NCBI RefSeq assembly: GCF_005981925.1
Contig: NZ_VBVX01000018.1
Coordinates: 1-41,250 of the forward strand
From: Streptomyces albidochromogenes
GTDB taxonomy: Bacteria; Actinomycetota; Actinomycetes; Streptomycetales; Streptomycetaceae
Direction: 5' to 3'
DNA length: 41,250 nt
A program made the position numbers and the translations under genes. Positions within the stretch are counted from its first letter, which is position 1. Each line of letters begins with the position of its first letter. Below the pieces are notes generated by a model. That model did not search any database. It worked only from the letters and a program-made list of their open reading frames with translations, and was not told the DNA's origin. Below are positions 32,138 through 39,964 of the stretch, piece by piece.

Positions 32138-33067
32138 ATGGAGACACGACGCTTGCACCTGCTGGTGGAGTTGTCCCGGCTGGGGTCGATGCGCGCGGTG
32201 GCCGAGGCGCAGAACACCACGACCTCGACGGTGTCCCAGCAGATCGCCGTGCTGGCGCGGGAGATGGGTACGGCGCTGACTGAGCCCCACGGGCGCCGGG
32301 TCCGGCTCACGCCCGCGGGCCGGCGGCTGGCCGAACACGCCGTGACGATCCTCGCCGCCGTCGAGGCGGCGTACCTCGACCTCACGCCCGGGGCGGAGCC
32401 CAACGGCACCCTGCGGGTCTCCGGCTTCGGCACCGCCATCCGCTCCTACCTGCTGCCGCTGGTCGGCGACCTGGCCGTGAGCCATCCGCGGCTCCACGTG
32501 CTGATCCGGGAGCACGAACCCGCCGAAGCGCTGTCCCTGCTGGCGGCGGACGAGACGGATCTGGCGCTCACCTACGACTACAACCTCGCGCCGGCCGCCG
32601 AGGACCCCGCCGTGCGCAGCACCCCGCTGTGGACGGCCCGGTGGGGCCTGGGCGTGCCCGCGCGGACCGACGCCGGGGAAGGGACGGCGCTGGACATCGT
32701 CCACCGCTTCCGTGAACACGCGTGGATCGTCAATTCGCGCAACACCGCCGACGAGGCCGTCATCCGTACGCTCGGCTCCATGGCGGGGTTCGTCCCGCGC
32801 GTCACGCACCAGGCCGACAGCCTGAACCTGGTGCAGGGCATGATCACCGCGGGCCTCGGCGTGGGCCTGCTGCCGCTGGACACCGCCGTGCTCCCCGACG
32901 TGCGGATCGTCCCGCTCACGGCGCCCGACATCGAGCTGCGGGCGTACGCCGTCGCCAGACGCGGCCGCCTGAACTGGCCCCCGCTCGCCCTGGTGACCGA
33001 CCGGCTGACGCGGGCGGCGCGCGGTACGGCGACCGCGCGGACGCGCGCCGCCCCGCCCACCGGGTGA
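32138..33067 (+). CDS. LysR-family transcriptional regulator
   Basis: A 309-residue LysR regulator. The N-terminal winged helix reads METRRLHLLVELSRLGSMRA, TTTSTVSQQIAVLAREMG and GRRVRLTPAGRRLAEHAV; a linker helix follows and then a periplasmic-binding-like effector domain (RVSGFGTAIRSYLLPLVGDL, LRVSG start, ITAGLGVGLLPLDT). ATG 32138 abuts a run of six G (32132-32137); spacing is short but no other start fits the family. The operator-like repeat overlaps its promoter. The likely target is the EamA exporter; the ligand is unknown. Confidence 0.9.
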   Translation: METRRLHLLVELSRLGSMRAVAEAQNTTTSTVSQQIAVLAREMGTALTEPHGRRVRLTPAGRRLAEHAVTILAAVEAAYLDLTPGAEPNGTLRVSGFGTAIRSYLLPLVGDLAVSHPRLHVLIREHEPAEALSLLAADETDLALTYDYNLAPAAEDPAVRSTPLWTARWGLGVPARTDAGEGTALDIVHRFREHAWIVNSRNTADEAVIRTLGSMAGFVPRVTHQADSLNLVQGMITAGLGVGLLPLDTAVLPDVRIVPLTAPDIELRAYAVARRGRLNWPPLALVTDRLTRAARGTATARTRAAPPTG

Positions 33068-33110
33068 CGTACGTGAGCGTCGGTCCCCGTACGTACGAGC
33101 CGTTGGCCGG

Positions 33111-33542
33111 TCAGCGTTCCGACAGGTCGGACGGGGCCTCCTGGACCACCCAGCCGTTGCCGTCCGGGTCCTCGAAGGACATGAACGAGTTCCAGGTGTC
33201 GCCCTTGCCGTCCTCCCAGCCCGTCGCACCGACGTGCCGGATCGGGGAGGCGTCCACGCCGCGGCCCACCAGCTCCTCCCGGGCCGCCTCGATGTCGGTG
33301 ACACAGACCTGGAGGCCCTGGAGCGTGCCGGGAGCCATCGTCTTCGTGCCGGGCGCGGCCGGCATGCCCTCCAGCATCGCGATCGAGCATCGCGAACCGG
33401 GGGGCGTCAGCTGGACGATGCGCATGCCGGGGGCGACCTCGTCGTCGAGATCGACGCGGAAGCCGGCCTTCTCTGCGTAGAACTTCTTGGCGCGGTCCAT
33501 GTCGGTGACAGGGACCGGGACGACTTCGAGTGTCCAGTTCAT
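33111..33542 (-). CDS. VOC family protein
   Basis: A 143-residue glyoxalase-fold protein: NWTLEVVPVPVTDMDRAKKFY, EKAGFRVDLDDEVAPGMRIVQL and in the second module GLQVCVTDIEAAREELVGRG and SFEDPDGNGWVVQEAP. The SFEDPDGN motif is standard for the C-terminal metal or ligand side. ATG 33542 has GAGGAG seven bases upstream. It ends 43 bases from the convergent LysR gene. Substrate unknown. Confidence 0.85.
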   Translation of the reverse strand: MNWTLEVVPVPVTDMDRAKKFYAEKAGFRVDLDDEVAPGMRIVQLTPPGSRCSIAMLEGMPAAPGTKTMAPGTLQGLQVCVTDIEAAREELVGRGVDASPIRHVGATGWEDGKGDTWNSFMSFEDPDGNGWVVQEAPSDLSER

Positions 33543-33717
33543 GGGGAGTCTCCTCAGAAACGCGGCGAGTCCGGCCGGAACGACGCCCCCGACGTGGCGC
33601 ACGGACGTGCGCGGCCCAGGGCTGGTCCACCGTCGCCCACCATGGACCGCTCACGCACGCCGAAACGCCAGTCTTGTCCCGATTTTGTCACGGCACGCCC
33701 GAGGAAATGACGACCCG

Positions 33718-34443
33718 TCACCCGACGGCGGGGTGCGGCGGCTCCTCCCCTCGGGGTGCCGTGCCGAGGAGGGGGGACGGCTTGAACCCCTTGGCGATGA
33801 GCCACACGGCGAGGCTCACCTCCCAGGTGAAGACGGGGATCGCCGCCACCGACCCCGGCACGGAGACCTGCTCGTACAGGCCGAACATCACGGCGGTCGC
33901 CGACACGCAGATCAGCGCGCCCCCGGTCAGCCCCAGCACGGCGATGAACCGTGGGACGAGCCCGGAGCGGTGCATCAGCCACGCCAGGACCAGCGAGTTC
34001 GCTCCCAGGGCGAAGTTGGGCCCGACGAGGAACGTCCAGTCGTGGACGGCCACCAGCGTCCTGCCGGCCGTGACGAGCGAGGCGGCGTCGCCGCCGGCCG
34101 CTCCGGCGAAGTCCCTCCGCAGTGTCACGACGGACAGGACGCTGATGATGCCGACGACGATGACGGCCGCTTCGAGCAGGCGGGCGCACGCGTAGCCCAG
34201 CGCGGCTCCCTCGTCCCGCTTCCTGAGGACCGGGTACAGCACGACGCCCGTGCCGACGACGGCTGCCGCCAGAACCATCTCGGACAGTGCGCCGAGGAAC
34301 ACCCGGGTGTCCGCGCCGGAACCGACGACGTAGTCCGCGTCCCGCAGCACGGGTCCGTACAGCGCGAGCCCGCCGATCGCGGCGACCTCGGTGACGAGGA
34401 ACAGTACACCTGCGACGACCGCGGTTCTTCTGGTCGAAAGCAC
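33718..34443 (-). CDS. DUF4386 family membrane protein
   Basis: A 241-residue integral membrane protein with about seven helices: STRRTAVVAGVLFLVTEVAA, ARLLEAAVIVVGIISVLSVV, WTFLVGPNFALGANSLVLAWL, LVPRFIAVLGLTGGALICVSA. These match the DUF4386 signature (GPxFALGxNSLxLxYLM and RxLAxLGLxGG). Function is unknown. GTG 34443 has AGG five bases upstream and lies 24 bases from the first TetR operator. It is divergent from the TetR gene, so it is probably the repressor's main target. The last 20 residues are Pro-rich and cytosolic. Confidence 0.85.
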   Translation of the reverse strand: MLSTRRTAVVAGVLFLVTEVAAIGGLALYGPVLRDADYVVGSGADTRVFLGALSEMVLAAAVVGTGVVLYPVLRKRDEGAALGYACARLLEAAVIVVGIISVLSVVTLRRDFAGAAGGDAASLVTAGRTLVAVHDWTFLVGPNFALGANSLVLAWLMHRSGLVPRFIAVLGLTGGALICVSATAVMFGLYEQVSVPGSVAAIPVFTWEVSLAVWLIAKGFKPSPLLGTAPRGEEPPHPAVG

Positions 34444-34466
34444 CAGGACCTACCCCCATATGAAAG

Positions 34467-34481
34467 GTGTACGGCGTACAC
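34467..34481. promoter_or_regulatory. TetR operator copy 1
   Basis: GTGTACGGCGTACAC: seven-base arms GTGTACG / CGTACAC around one base. It lies 24 bases from the DUF4386 start. Confidence 0.8.
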
Positions 34482-34497
34482 CGAAGGCTCACGGTAG

Positions 34498-34512
34498 GTG
34501 TACGTCGTACAC
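34498..34512. promoter_or_regulatory. TetR operator copy 2
   Basis: GTGTACGTCGTACAC, identical arms to copy 1 and 31 bases from it centre to centre (about three helical turns). It is 53 bases before the TetR start. Confidence 0.8.
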
Positions 34513-34564
34513 TCGTCAACCCGGGACGCTGACAATGACGGATCACGAGGGAGCTGGTGGCGAG

Positions 34565-35257
34565 ATGGCGGAGCAGGCGAAGGCGGTGCGCCGCACCCCG
34601 CTGACCAGGGACCGGGTGCTGCGGGCGGCCGTCGTGCTCGCCGATGACATCGGCATCGAGGCGCTCAGCATGCGCAAGCTCGCGCAGGAGCTGGGCGTCG
34701 TGCCCATGGCGCTCTACAAACACGTCGCCAACAAGGAACAACTCCTGGACGGCATGGTGGACGTCGTCGTGGGCGAGATCGAACCGCCGGTCGCGGGCGC
34801 CGACTGGCAGAAGGCGGTACGCCGGAGGATCCTCTCGGCGCGCCGCGCTCTCGTCGGACACTCTTGGGCGGCCCAAGTGATCCGGTCGCGAAGCGGCCCG
34901 ACGCCGGCCGTGCTCGCGTACATGGACTCCGTGATCGGCATGTTCCGCACCGGCGGCTTCTCCGTCGACCTGACCCACCATGTGATGCACGCGCTGGGCA
35001 GCCGCATGATGGGCTTCACACAGGAGTTGTTCGACGCCCCGCCGGGCCCCGACCCGCGCACGCGGCCGGCCCCGCCCCAGGAGGACGCGGGGCAGTACCC
35101 CTACGTCAGGGAGCTGGCCGGCGCGGTGGCTCACGACGAGGGGTCCGTGTTGGGCCAGGGGTGCGACGACCAGTTCGAGTTCGAGTTCGCGCTGGATCTC
35201 CTCCTGGACGGGTTCGAGCGACTGCGGCGCCAGGGATGGTCCTCCGCCGGTCGCTAG
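34565..35257 (+). CDS. TetR-family transcriptional regulator
   Basis: A 230-residue TetR regulator. The N-terminal domain reads LTRDRVLRAAVVLADDIGIE, ALSMRKLAQELGVVPMALYKHVANKEQLLDGM, the usual helix-turn-helix with its ALYKHV recognition helix; the C-terminal part resembles the TetR_C (tetracycline-repressor type) ligand domain (RRRILSARRALVGHSW, DLTHHVMHALGSRMMGF). ATG 34565 has GGTGG four bases upstream; ATG 34535 would add ten residues. Two palindromic sites with core GTACGNCGTAC lie in the divergent gap. Related cores occur before the MpaB gene, so it may also control that operon. Ligand unknown. Confidence 0.9.
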   Translation: MAEQAKAVRRTPLTRDRVLRAAVVLADDIGIEALSMRKLAQELGVVPMALYKHVANKEQLLDGMVDVVVGEIEPPVAGADWQKAVRRRILSARRALVGHSWAAQVIRSRSGPTPAVLAYMDSVIGMFRTGGFSVDLTHHVMHALGSRMMGFTQELFDAPPGPDPRTRPAPPQEDAGQYPYVRELAGAVAHDEGSVLGQGCDDQFEFEFALDLLLDGFERLRRQGWSSAGR

Positions 35258-35261
35258 CAGC

Positions 35262-35318
35262 GCCGGACCACAGGACGCCGGACCACAGGACACGGACCCG
35301 GGACGCGGACCCGGGGCG
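35262..35318. repeat. Two neighbouring tandem duplications
   Basis: GCCGGACCACAGGAC occurs twice in tandem (35262-35276, 35277-35291), followed by CGGACCCGGG-A/G-CG twice (35293-35305, 35306-35318). They lie between the convergent TetR and MpaB-family genes and suggest replication slippage. Confidence 0.7.
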
Positions 35319-35349
35319 TGTGCCCGGAGCGCGGACAGGTGCCGAGCGC

Positions 35350-36516
35350 TTACGGATACGGGACCCGTGGGGCGGGCGGGGTCCAGCGACGGCTTCGCGG
35401 GACGGTGGAGGCGACGTCGTAGTCCTTCTTCAGGTGCTCGGGAACGGCGTAGTGCATGACACGGCCCCGGGTCAGCGAACTGAGCTCGAAGAGAGTGGTG
35501 AGGTGGCCGAGACGGTCCAGGGCCCAGGCCCCGAGCGGGGAGCTGTCCTCGATCGTCTCGAGAATGCCGAGCAGCGCCGGTGCGGCCTTGACAGCGGTGT
35601 CCCACGGCGAGCGGGGGACCTGGAGCCAGTCGGCGCAGGTGTCGCCGATGAGATGGCGGATGAGCGCGCCGACCAGGGGGTCGAAGAAGGTGCCGGGGAC
35701 GACCTCTTCGAAGAGGTCGATCAACTGGCGGGTGAGATGGGCGCCTTCCTCGGACGGGCCCATGTGGCGGGTCATGTAGAGGTCGGAGAACTCGCGGGCC
35801 TGTTCCAGGTCGGCCGGGGCGTGGTCCTGGTCGATGCCGAGCATGGCGCCCACGACCCGCCAGGCGTAGTAGTACGACTCGGCGCCCTCGGTGCTCATGT
35901 GGATGCCGAGCCGGTGCAGGGCGTCGAGGACCTGGATGGAGAACATCATCTGCCCGCCGATCATGTCCTCCTGGCAGATCGGTGTCCCGAGGCTCGCGGT
36001 GTCCCAACGGTCTTCGCGGCGCAGGTGGTGGCGGATGGACGCGTGCAGCAGGCGGACCTTCTGGGCGGCCGGGACGAAGCGGCTGCCCGCCTCGAAGGCG
36101 CCCGGCTGCATGAGGTAGACGGTGAACTGCCCGGTCTCCGCCATGCGTTTGGAGGGGTACTTCAGCGAATGCGTCGCGGACAGGAGTTTCGCCACGTGCG
36201 GCAGGACGTAGCAGGCGGGCATGGAGGCGAAGGAGAGGGCGGTGGAGATGTGCACGTTGTTGTCGATGAAGAACAGCCGGGCCTGCTCCATCGCGTCCCA
36301 GTCGACCCAGGCCGGCGGGGCGCTGGTGGCCCGCAGGTACTCACGGGCCACCTCCGGCAGCCCGTCGGGCAGCGGCGCGCCCGCGGTGGAGACGAAACGC
36401 ATGAGGGTGTTGAACTTTCCGACCTCACCGCGTTCGAACATGGTCGCCACGGTGGCATCGGCCAACTCGTCGCCCACGGTGCGCAGGGCGTCGAGGGACT
36501 GCTCGGTACAGGCCAT
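35350..36516 (-). CDS. MpaB/latex-clearing-protein family (DUF2236) oxygenase
   Basis: A 388-residue member of the family that includes fungal MpaB, which cleaves a farnesyl side chain, and bacterial Lcp, a haem b dioxygenase that cleaves polyisoprene. The core reads QKVRLLHASIRHHLRRE, GTPICQEDMIGGQMMFSIQVLDALHRLG, ESYYYAWRVVGAMLGID, corresponding to the KVRxxHAxxRHHL and PINQEDL-type motifs of Lcp. His residues suitable as haem ligands are present. No signal peptide is visible, unlike secreted Lcp, so the substrate is intracellular. ATG 36516 has AAGGAG eight bases upstream. It is the last gene after a polyprenyl synthase, 101 bases downstream; a prenyl-chain cleavage role is inferred. Confidence 0.83.
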   Translation of the reverse strand: MACTEQSLDALRTVGDELADATVATMFERGEVGKFNTLMRFVSTAGAPLPDGLPEVAREYLRATSAPPAWVDWDAMEQARLFFIDNNVHISTALSFASMPACYVLPHVAKLLSATHSLKYPSKRMAETGQFTVYLMQPGAFEAGSRFVPAAQKVRLLHASIRHHLRREDRWDTASLGTPICQEDMIGGQMMFSIQVLDALHRLGIHMSTEGAESYYYAWRVVGAMLGIDQDHAPADLEQAREFSDLYMTRHMGPSEEGAHLTRQLIDLFEEVVPGTFFDPLVGALIRHLIGDTCADWLQVPRSPWDTAVKAAPALLGILETIEDSSPLGAWALDRLGHLTTLFELSSLTRGRVMHYAVPEHLKKDYDVASTVPRSRRWTPPAPRVPYP

Positions 36517-36539
36517 CTGCGGGACTCCTTTCGGGAAGC

Positions 36540-36604
36540 GGTACGCCGTACGGACAGCGGTACGCCGCACGGGAAGCGGTGCGCCGTACGGGACGGCGTA
36601 CCGG
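36540..36604. promoter_or_regulatory. Cluster of GTACGNCGTAC-like sites upstream of the oxygenase gene
   Basis: Three degenerate direct copies of GGTACGCCGTACGG start at 36540, 36559 and 36578, exactly 19 bases apart. An inverted partial copy (ACGGCGTACC) lies at 36593-36602. The first contains GTACGCCGTAC, the same core as the TetR sites at 34467 and 34498. They fall between the polyprenyl synthase stop and the oxygenase start, so the oxygenase may have its own regulated promoter. Confidence 0.55.
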
Positions 36605-36617
36605 TGGTGTGGGGGCG

Positions 36618-37670
36618 TCAGTGGCGGCGGACCGTGGCCGTCCGCGCCAGGCCGGCCAGCGCCCGGGCCGCCTCGGCGGGGAGTGCCGGACGTCCGAGGA
36701 CGCCGGTGGCCGTCTCGATCCGCTCGCTGATCATGTGCTCGATGCGGGCCGGAGCTCCGGTGCGACGCATGATCTCCCGTATCCGTCGCACACCGTCCTC
36801 GGCGAGCCCGCGCCGGCCCAGCAGCCGTTCGAGCTCACCACGCTCGTCGGCCGTGGCCTGCTGCCAGGTCTGCGCCAGGAGCGCCGTGGGCCGGTGCGCG
36901 ACGATGTCGTCGGCGTTCGCCTTTCCGGTGCGGGAAGGGTCGCCGAACAGCCCGAGCAGGTCGTCCCGCAGCTGGAACGCCTCTCCCAGCGGCAGCCCGT
37001 AGTCGGAGAAGGCCTGCCGCAGCTCGCCGGAGGCACCGGCCAGGGCGCCGCCGATGAGCAGCGGGTGCTCGACGGTGTACTTCGCCGTCTTGTAGCGGAT
37101 CACCTTCAGCGACGTGTCCGTGTCCGGGCGCGCGCCGGTGCGCAGGATCTCCAGGCACTCCCCGGCCACCAGCTCGCGGGCCAGCACGGCCCACAACGGC
37201 CGTGCCCGGGTCAGGTAGGCGGCCGGCAGGCCCGAGGTGGTGAACAGCTGCCCGGCCCAGGACATCAGCAGATCGCCCACCAGCATGGCCAGCGACCGGG
37301 CAGCGGCCTTCGGGCGCGGGCCGGCGGCCGTGGCGCCGCGCAGGGCCATGTGGACGGTGGGCAGCCCGTGCCGGACCTCGCTCCGGTCGACGAGGTCGTC
37401 GTGCACGACGGCCGCCGCGTGCACCAGTTCCATCGAGGCCGCCGCCCGCACCACGGCGTCGCCGTCCGGCTGACCGGCCGCCCGCCACCCCCAGTAGCAG
37501 AACGCCGCACGCAGCCGCTTCCCGTGCGCCGTGGCGACCTGGAGCTGCTCGGCGACCGGGGCGAGCTCCGCGTCGATGTCGGCCAGGCGGTCGGCCTCGC
37601 GCTCGACGAACTGGTGCAGCACCTGGTCCACGCGGGCCTTGAAGGCGGCCTGATCAGCCCTGTCGGACAT
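36618..37670 (-). CDS. Polyprenyl diphosphate synthase (GGPP synthase type)
   Basis: A 350-residue trans-prenyltransferase. The first Asp-rich motif is VVHDDLVDRSEVRHG (Asp91, Asp92, Asp95); the second is QLRDDLLGLFGDP (Asp236, Asp237). KRLRAAFCYWGW corresponds to the GKRLRP substrate-binding region. YKTAKYTVEHPL is the Lys-Thr loop. It condenses isopentenyl diphosphate onto an allylic primer; residues before the first motif (SMELVHAAAV, no bulky aromatics directly upstream) suit a C20 or longer product, but length cannot be fixed by eye. ATG 37670 overlaps the preceding small gene by 17 bases. The product would feed the oxygenase encoded next; this is inference. Confidence 0.88.
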   Translation of the reverse strand: MSDRADQAAFKARVDQVLHQFVEREADRLADIDAELAPVAEQLQVATAHGKRLRAAFCYWGWRAAGQPDGDAVVRAAASMELVHAAAVVHDDLVDRSEVRHGLPTVHMALRGATAAGPRPKAAARSLAMLVGDLLMSWAGQLFTTSGLPAAYLTRARPLWAVLARELVAGECLEILRTGARPDTDTSLKVIRYKTAKYTVEHPLLIGGALAGASGELRQAFSDYGLPLGEAFQLRDDLLGLFGDPSRTGKANADDIVAHRPTALLAQTWQQATADERGELERLLGRRGLAEDGVRRIREIMRRTGAPARIEHMISERIETATGVLGRPALPAEAARALAGLARTATVRRH

Positions 37671-37950
37671 CGCCGGCGCCCCCGCGTCGGGCGGTCACAT
37701 GGCGGGCCAGTACCTCGAGGTGCGCGGGCGGTCCGGAAGCGTAACGGTCCAGGGCCAGGCGGCCGCGGGCCTTGATCTCCTGCTGCCCCTCAACGGCCAG
37801 CTCGCCGACGTCCGAACGGCGGAGCAGTCCGCGCAGCCCGCTCATCACGCCGCCCACTGCTCCGGTCGCCAGATCCGCCACTCCGGCCGCCAGCAGCACC
37901 GCGTCGCTGTGCCGCGGCCGGCCCCACTCCGGTCCCGTGTCCCAGCTCAT
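37654..37950 (-). CDS. Small protein preceding polyprenyl synthase, 98 aa
   Basis: A 98-residue protein starting MSWDTGPEWGRPRHSDAVLL, with one hydrophobic stretch (AAGVADLATGAVGGVMSGLRGLL) and a basic C-terminus (EVLARHVTARRGG). I do not recognise a family; its position directly before, and overlapping, the prenyl synthase gene suggests a helper or membrane-association subunit. ATG 37950 has GGGGGAG six bases upstream. It is the first gene of the three-gene unit; no TetR-like site is seen before it. Function unknown. Confidence 0.65.
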   Translation of the reverse strand: MSWDTGPEWGRPRHSDAVLLAAGVADLATGAVGGVMSGLRGLLRRSDVGELAVEGQQEIKARGRLALDRYASGPPAHLEVLARHVTARRGGAGDVRQG

Positions 37951-38168
37951 GCCGTTCTCCCCCTCCACTTCGGCCCCCGCCTCCGGCACGACCGGTATCC
38001 GGCTGCCGAGGGTGGACGGCGTGGCTCACCCCTGTCTCATCGGAAGCCTGACCGGAGCCGTCCGGCGACACGCTGCGGATCACCGATCGAGCGACCTGCC
38101 GGACTGGCGTGCCACCGGCGTCGCACGGGTGGCCGGAGAGGGCCCGGCGGGGGAACGCGCCTATGCGT

Positions 38169-38199
38169 CAGGGCCCGGCGGAGGGGTTGCCGGGCCCTG
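38169..38199 (-). terminator. CsbD gene terminator
   Basis: Perfect eleven-base arms CAGGGCCCGGC / GCCGGGCCCTG around a nine-base loop, 22 bases after the CsbD stop on the minus strand. Confidence 0.8.
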
Positions 38200-38220
38200 G
38201 CAGACGTCATGCGTCGAGAG

Positions 38221-38394
38221 TCAGTGCTTGAAGGTGTCCTTGATCTTTTCCTTCGCCTGGCGCGCGTCGCCCTTGGTCTGCTCGGCGCGGCCTTCGGCTT
38301 CCACGGACTCGTTGCCGACGGCTCGCCCGGCGGCCTCCTTGGCCTTGCCCTTGGCCTGCTCGGCCTTCGACTTCGCCTTCTGGTCCCCAGCCAC
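38221..38394 (-). CDS. CsbD-family stress protein
   Basis: A 57-residue, highly charged Ala/Lys/Glu-rich protein: AGDQKAKSKAEQAKGKAKEA, AGRAVGNESVEAEGRAEQTK, GDARQAKEKIKDTFKH. This is the CsbD pattern, seen in general-stress (sigma-B type) regulons; the molecular role is unknown. GTG 38394 has AAGGA about ten bases upstream; GTG 38403 is less well spaced. Upstream, CTTCCGTTCGAG is nearly duplicated in tandem (38407-38430). It is divergent from the ATPase gene, and a strong hairpin follows. Confidence 0.88.
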   Translation of the reverse strand: MAGDQKAKSKAEQAKGKAKEAAGRAVGNESVEAEGRAEQTKGDARQAKEKIKDTFKH

Positions 38395-38644
38395 AGCGTT
38401 CACGTCCTTCCGTTCGAGCTTCCGTTCAAGCAAGTGGACGCCCTACGTCTGACCGCTGAGGCGCCGGTCAAACGTGGCCGCGGCCCGCCGGTCACGAACG
38501 GGTGTCCTCCCTGGGCCGCTTTGCCGTGGACTCGCCGCAAGGGTGCGCCTGCGGGCCGTCCCGGGGGAGTACGTCCAAAGTGACTGGGAAGGCGCGGGTA
38601 CGACCCGAAGAGAGCACGCGCGGAGAACGAGGCAGGAGGGTGCG

Positions 38645-39076
38645 ATGGTGAGCGGGCCGTTCGACGACGGCGGCATCTCTCCGTGGTCCAAGACCGTGAC
38701 CGCCCGCTTCCGCGGTGATGTCGGCGACGTCACCGCCGCACGTCTGACAGCGGAGCGTTTCCTCGACGAGCTGACCGGTCAGCATCCGCCTTCGGAGCGC
38801 GAAAGCCGGGACGACATCCTGTTGACGGTCTCGGAGCTGGCGGCCAACGCGGTGCAGTACGCCCCCGGCCCCTTCGTCCTGCGCCTGCGCGGTACCTTCG
38901 ACGGCATACATGTGTGTGTCGGCGACACCAATCCCGCTCCGCCCGTGCCACGCTCCTGCGATCCGGCACGCGGGGCCGGCGGGATCGGCTGGCACCTCAT
39001 TCAGGCGCTGTCCCGCGAGGTCGGCGTGCTGCGGGAGCCGGGCGGAAAGGAAATCCACGTATTCCTGGCATGGTGA
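38645..39076 (+). CDS. Histidine-kinase-like ATPase (RsbW/anti-sigma type)
   Basis: A 143-residue GHKL ATP-binding protein: DDILLTVSELAANAVQYAPGPF carries the N-box, GDTNPAPP the G1-like Asp box and GAGGIGWHLIQALSREVGV the G2 box. Stand-alone proteins of this type act as anti-sigma kinases or their relatives, thousands of which occur in Streptomyces. ATG 38645 has GGAGGG four bases upstream. GGGTAC at 38596-38601 matches the -10 of sigma-B-type promoters, but a -35 at proper distance is not clear. It is divergent from the CsbD gene. Its partner sigma or anti-anti-sigma factor is not in the window. Confidence 0.83.
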   Translation: MVSGPFDDGGISPWSKTVTARFRGDVGDVTAARLTAERFLDELTGQHPPSERESRDDILLTVSELAANAVQYAPGPFVLRLRGTFDGIHVCVGDTNPAPPVPRSCDPARGAGGIGWHLIQALSREVGVLREPGGKEIHVFLAW

Positions 39077-39180
39077 GACCACCAGGGAGTTCCGGTCTCG
39101 CGGCGGTGTCCGTGCACCACGGTCCCGACGAGGCGCCCAGGCCCGGGTTCCTCCGCAGCCGAACAGGGAAGGCGACTGAC

Positions 39181-39531
39181 ATGACCACCCCCCATACCGC
39201 GCGACCGGACGACACCCCGCTCGTCGGCGTACGCACCCACACGGACATCGAGCTGGCGCTCAAGGACCAGGCGGGCCACGGCGGGCCTCCCCCGTTCGCC
39301 GCAGGGGCTGCCGCCGCCTACGGCTGGGCCCTCGGACGCTCCGACCGCTCCCCGATCACCGGGACGGGCGCCGCCCAGGGTTTCCCCGGGCTGCCGCTGC
39401 TGACCGCCGAGGTGGACGCTTCGGTGGTCCAGTTGGACGACGCCACCACCCAGGGCGACGCCCGGGAATACATCCGGGGCGTGCACGACGCCCTGGCCTG
39501 GATCTGCGGATACAGCGACCAGCCCGCCTGA
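39181..39531 (+). CDS. Hypothetical protein, 116 aa
   Basis: Begins MTTPHTARPDDTPLVGVRTH and contains ALKDQAGHGGPPPFAAGAAAAYGWALGRSD and REYIRGVHDALAWICGYSD. It is soluble and rich in Ala/Gly with one Cys. The ATG at 39181 has AGGGAAGG eight bases upstream. It follows the ATPase gene by 104 bases on the same strand and may share its transcript. I do not recognise the family. Confidence 0.6.
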   Translation: MTTPHTARPDDTPLVGVRTHTDIELALKDQAGHGGPPPFAAGAAAAYGWALGRSDRSPITGTGAAQGFPGLPLLTAEVDASVVQLDDATTQGDAREYIRGVHDALAWICGYSDQPA

Positions 39532-39575
39532 CCTCCCCGGCGCGGTGTGCTCCCGGCGCCCATGGTCCCGCCGGA

Positions 39576-39926
39576 CTACCGGGCGGCCACGGGCGAGTGG
39601 TAGGCGCCCAGCTCGTCGAGGTAGCGGGTGCTGCTGGTGTCCTGGTCGTGCTCGAAGGCGGGGGCCTGCTTGATGTCGTCCTTGGTCCTGGCCACCCGGA
39701 TGACACGAGCGGACCTGTCGATCGAGGTTACGAGGCCGGCGGGGATGACGACGCTCCTGCCGAACACCCAGACGCCGGTGTCGACGACCAGGTGGTCGTA
39801 CCCGGGGACTTCCGACTGCCTGTCCACGCTGCCCACACTGCCGTCCACGGCCTCCACGGCGTAGCCGGTCAGGTCCTCGTCGGCCATCCGCTCAAGCCCC
39901 GGCAGGTAGTTCCAGATCCCGGTCAT
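39576..39926 (-). CDS. PRC-barrel domain protein
   Basis: A 116-residue protein whose residues about 15-80 form a PRC barrel: DEDLTGYAVEAVDGSVGSVD, GYDHLVVDTGVWVFGRSVVI, PAGLVTSIDRSARVIRV. Such barrels bind small ligands or proteins and occur in stress-type proteins of Streptomyces. The tail (KDDIKQAPAFEHDQDTSS) is acidic. ATG 39926 has GGAGG six bases upstream. It converges with the 116-residue hypothetical gene. Its role is unknown. Confidence 0.8.
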   Translation of the reverse strand: MTGIWNYLPGLERMADEDLTGYAVEAVDGSVGSVDRQSEVPGYDHLVVDTGVWVFGRSVVIPAGLVTSIDRSARVIRVARTKDDIKQAPAFEHDQDTSSTRYLDELGAYHSPVAAR

Positions 39927-39964
39927 GCCCAGCCTCCCAGTCACCGCCACCCCAATGGTCGCGT

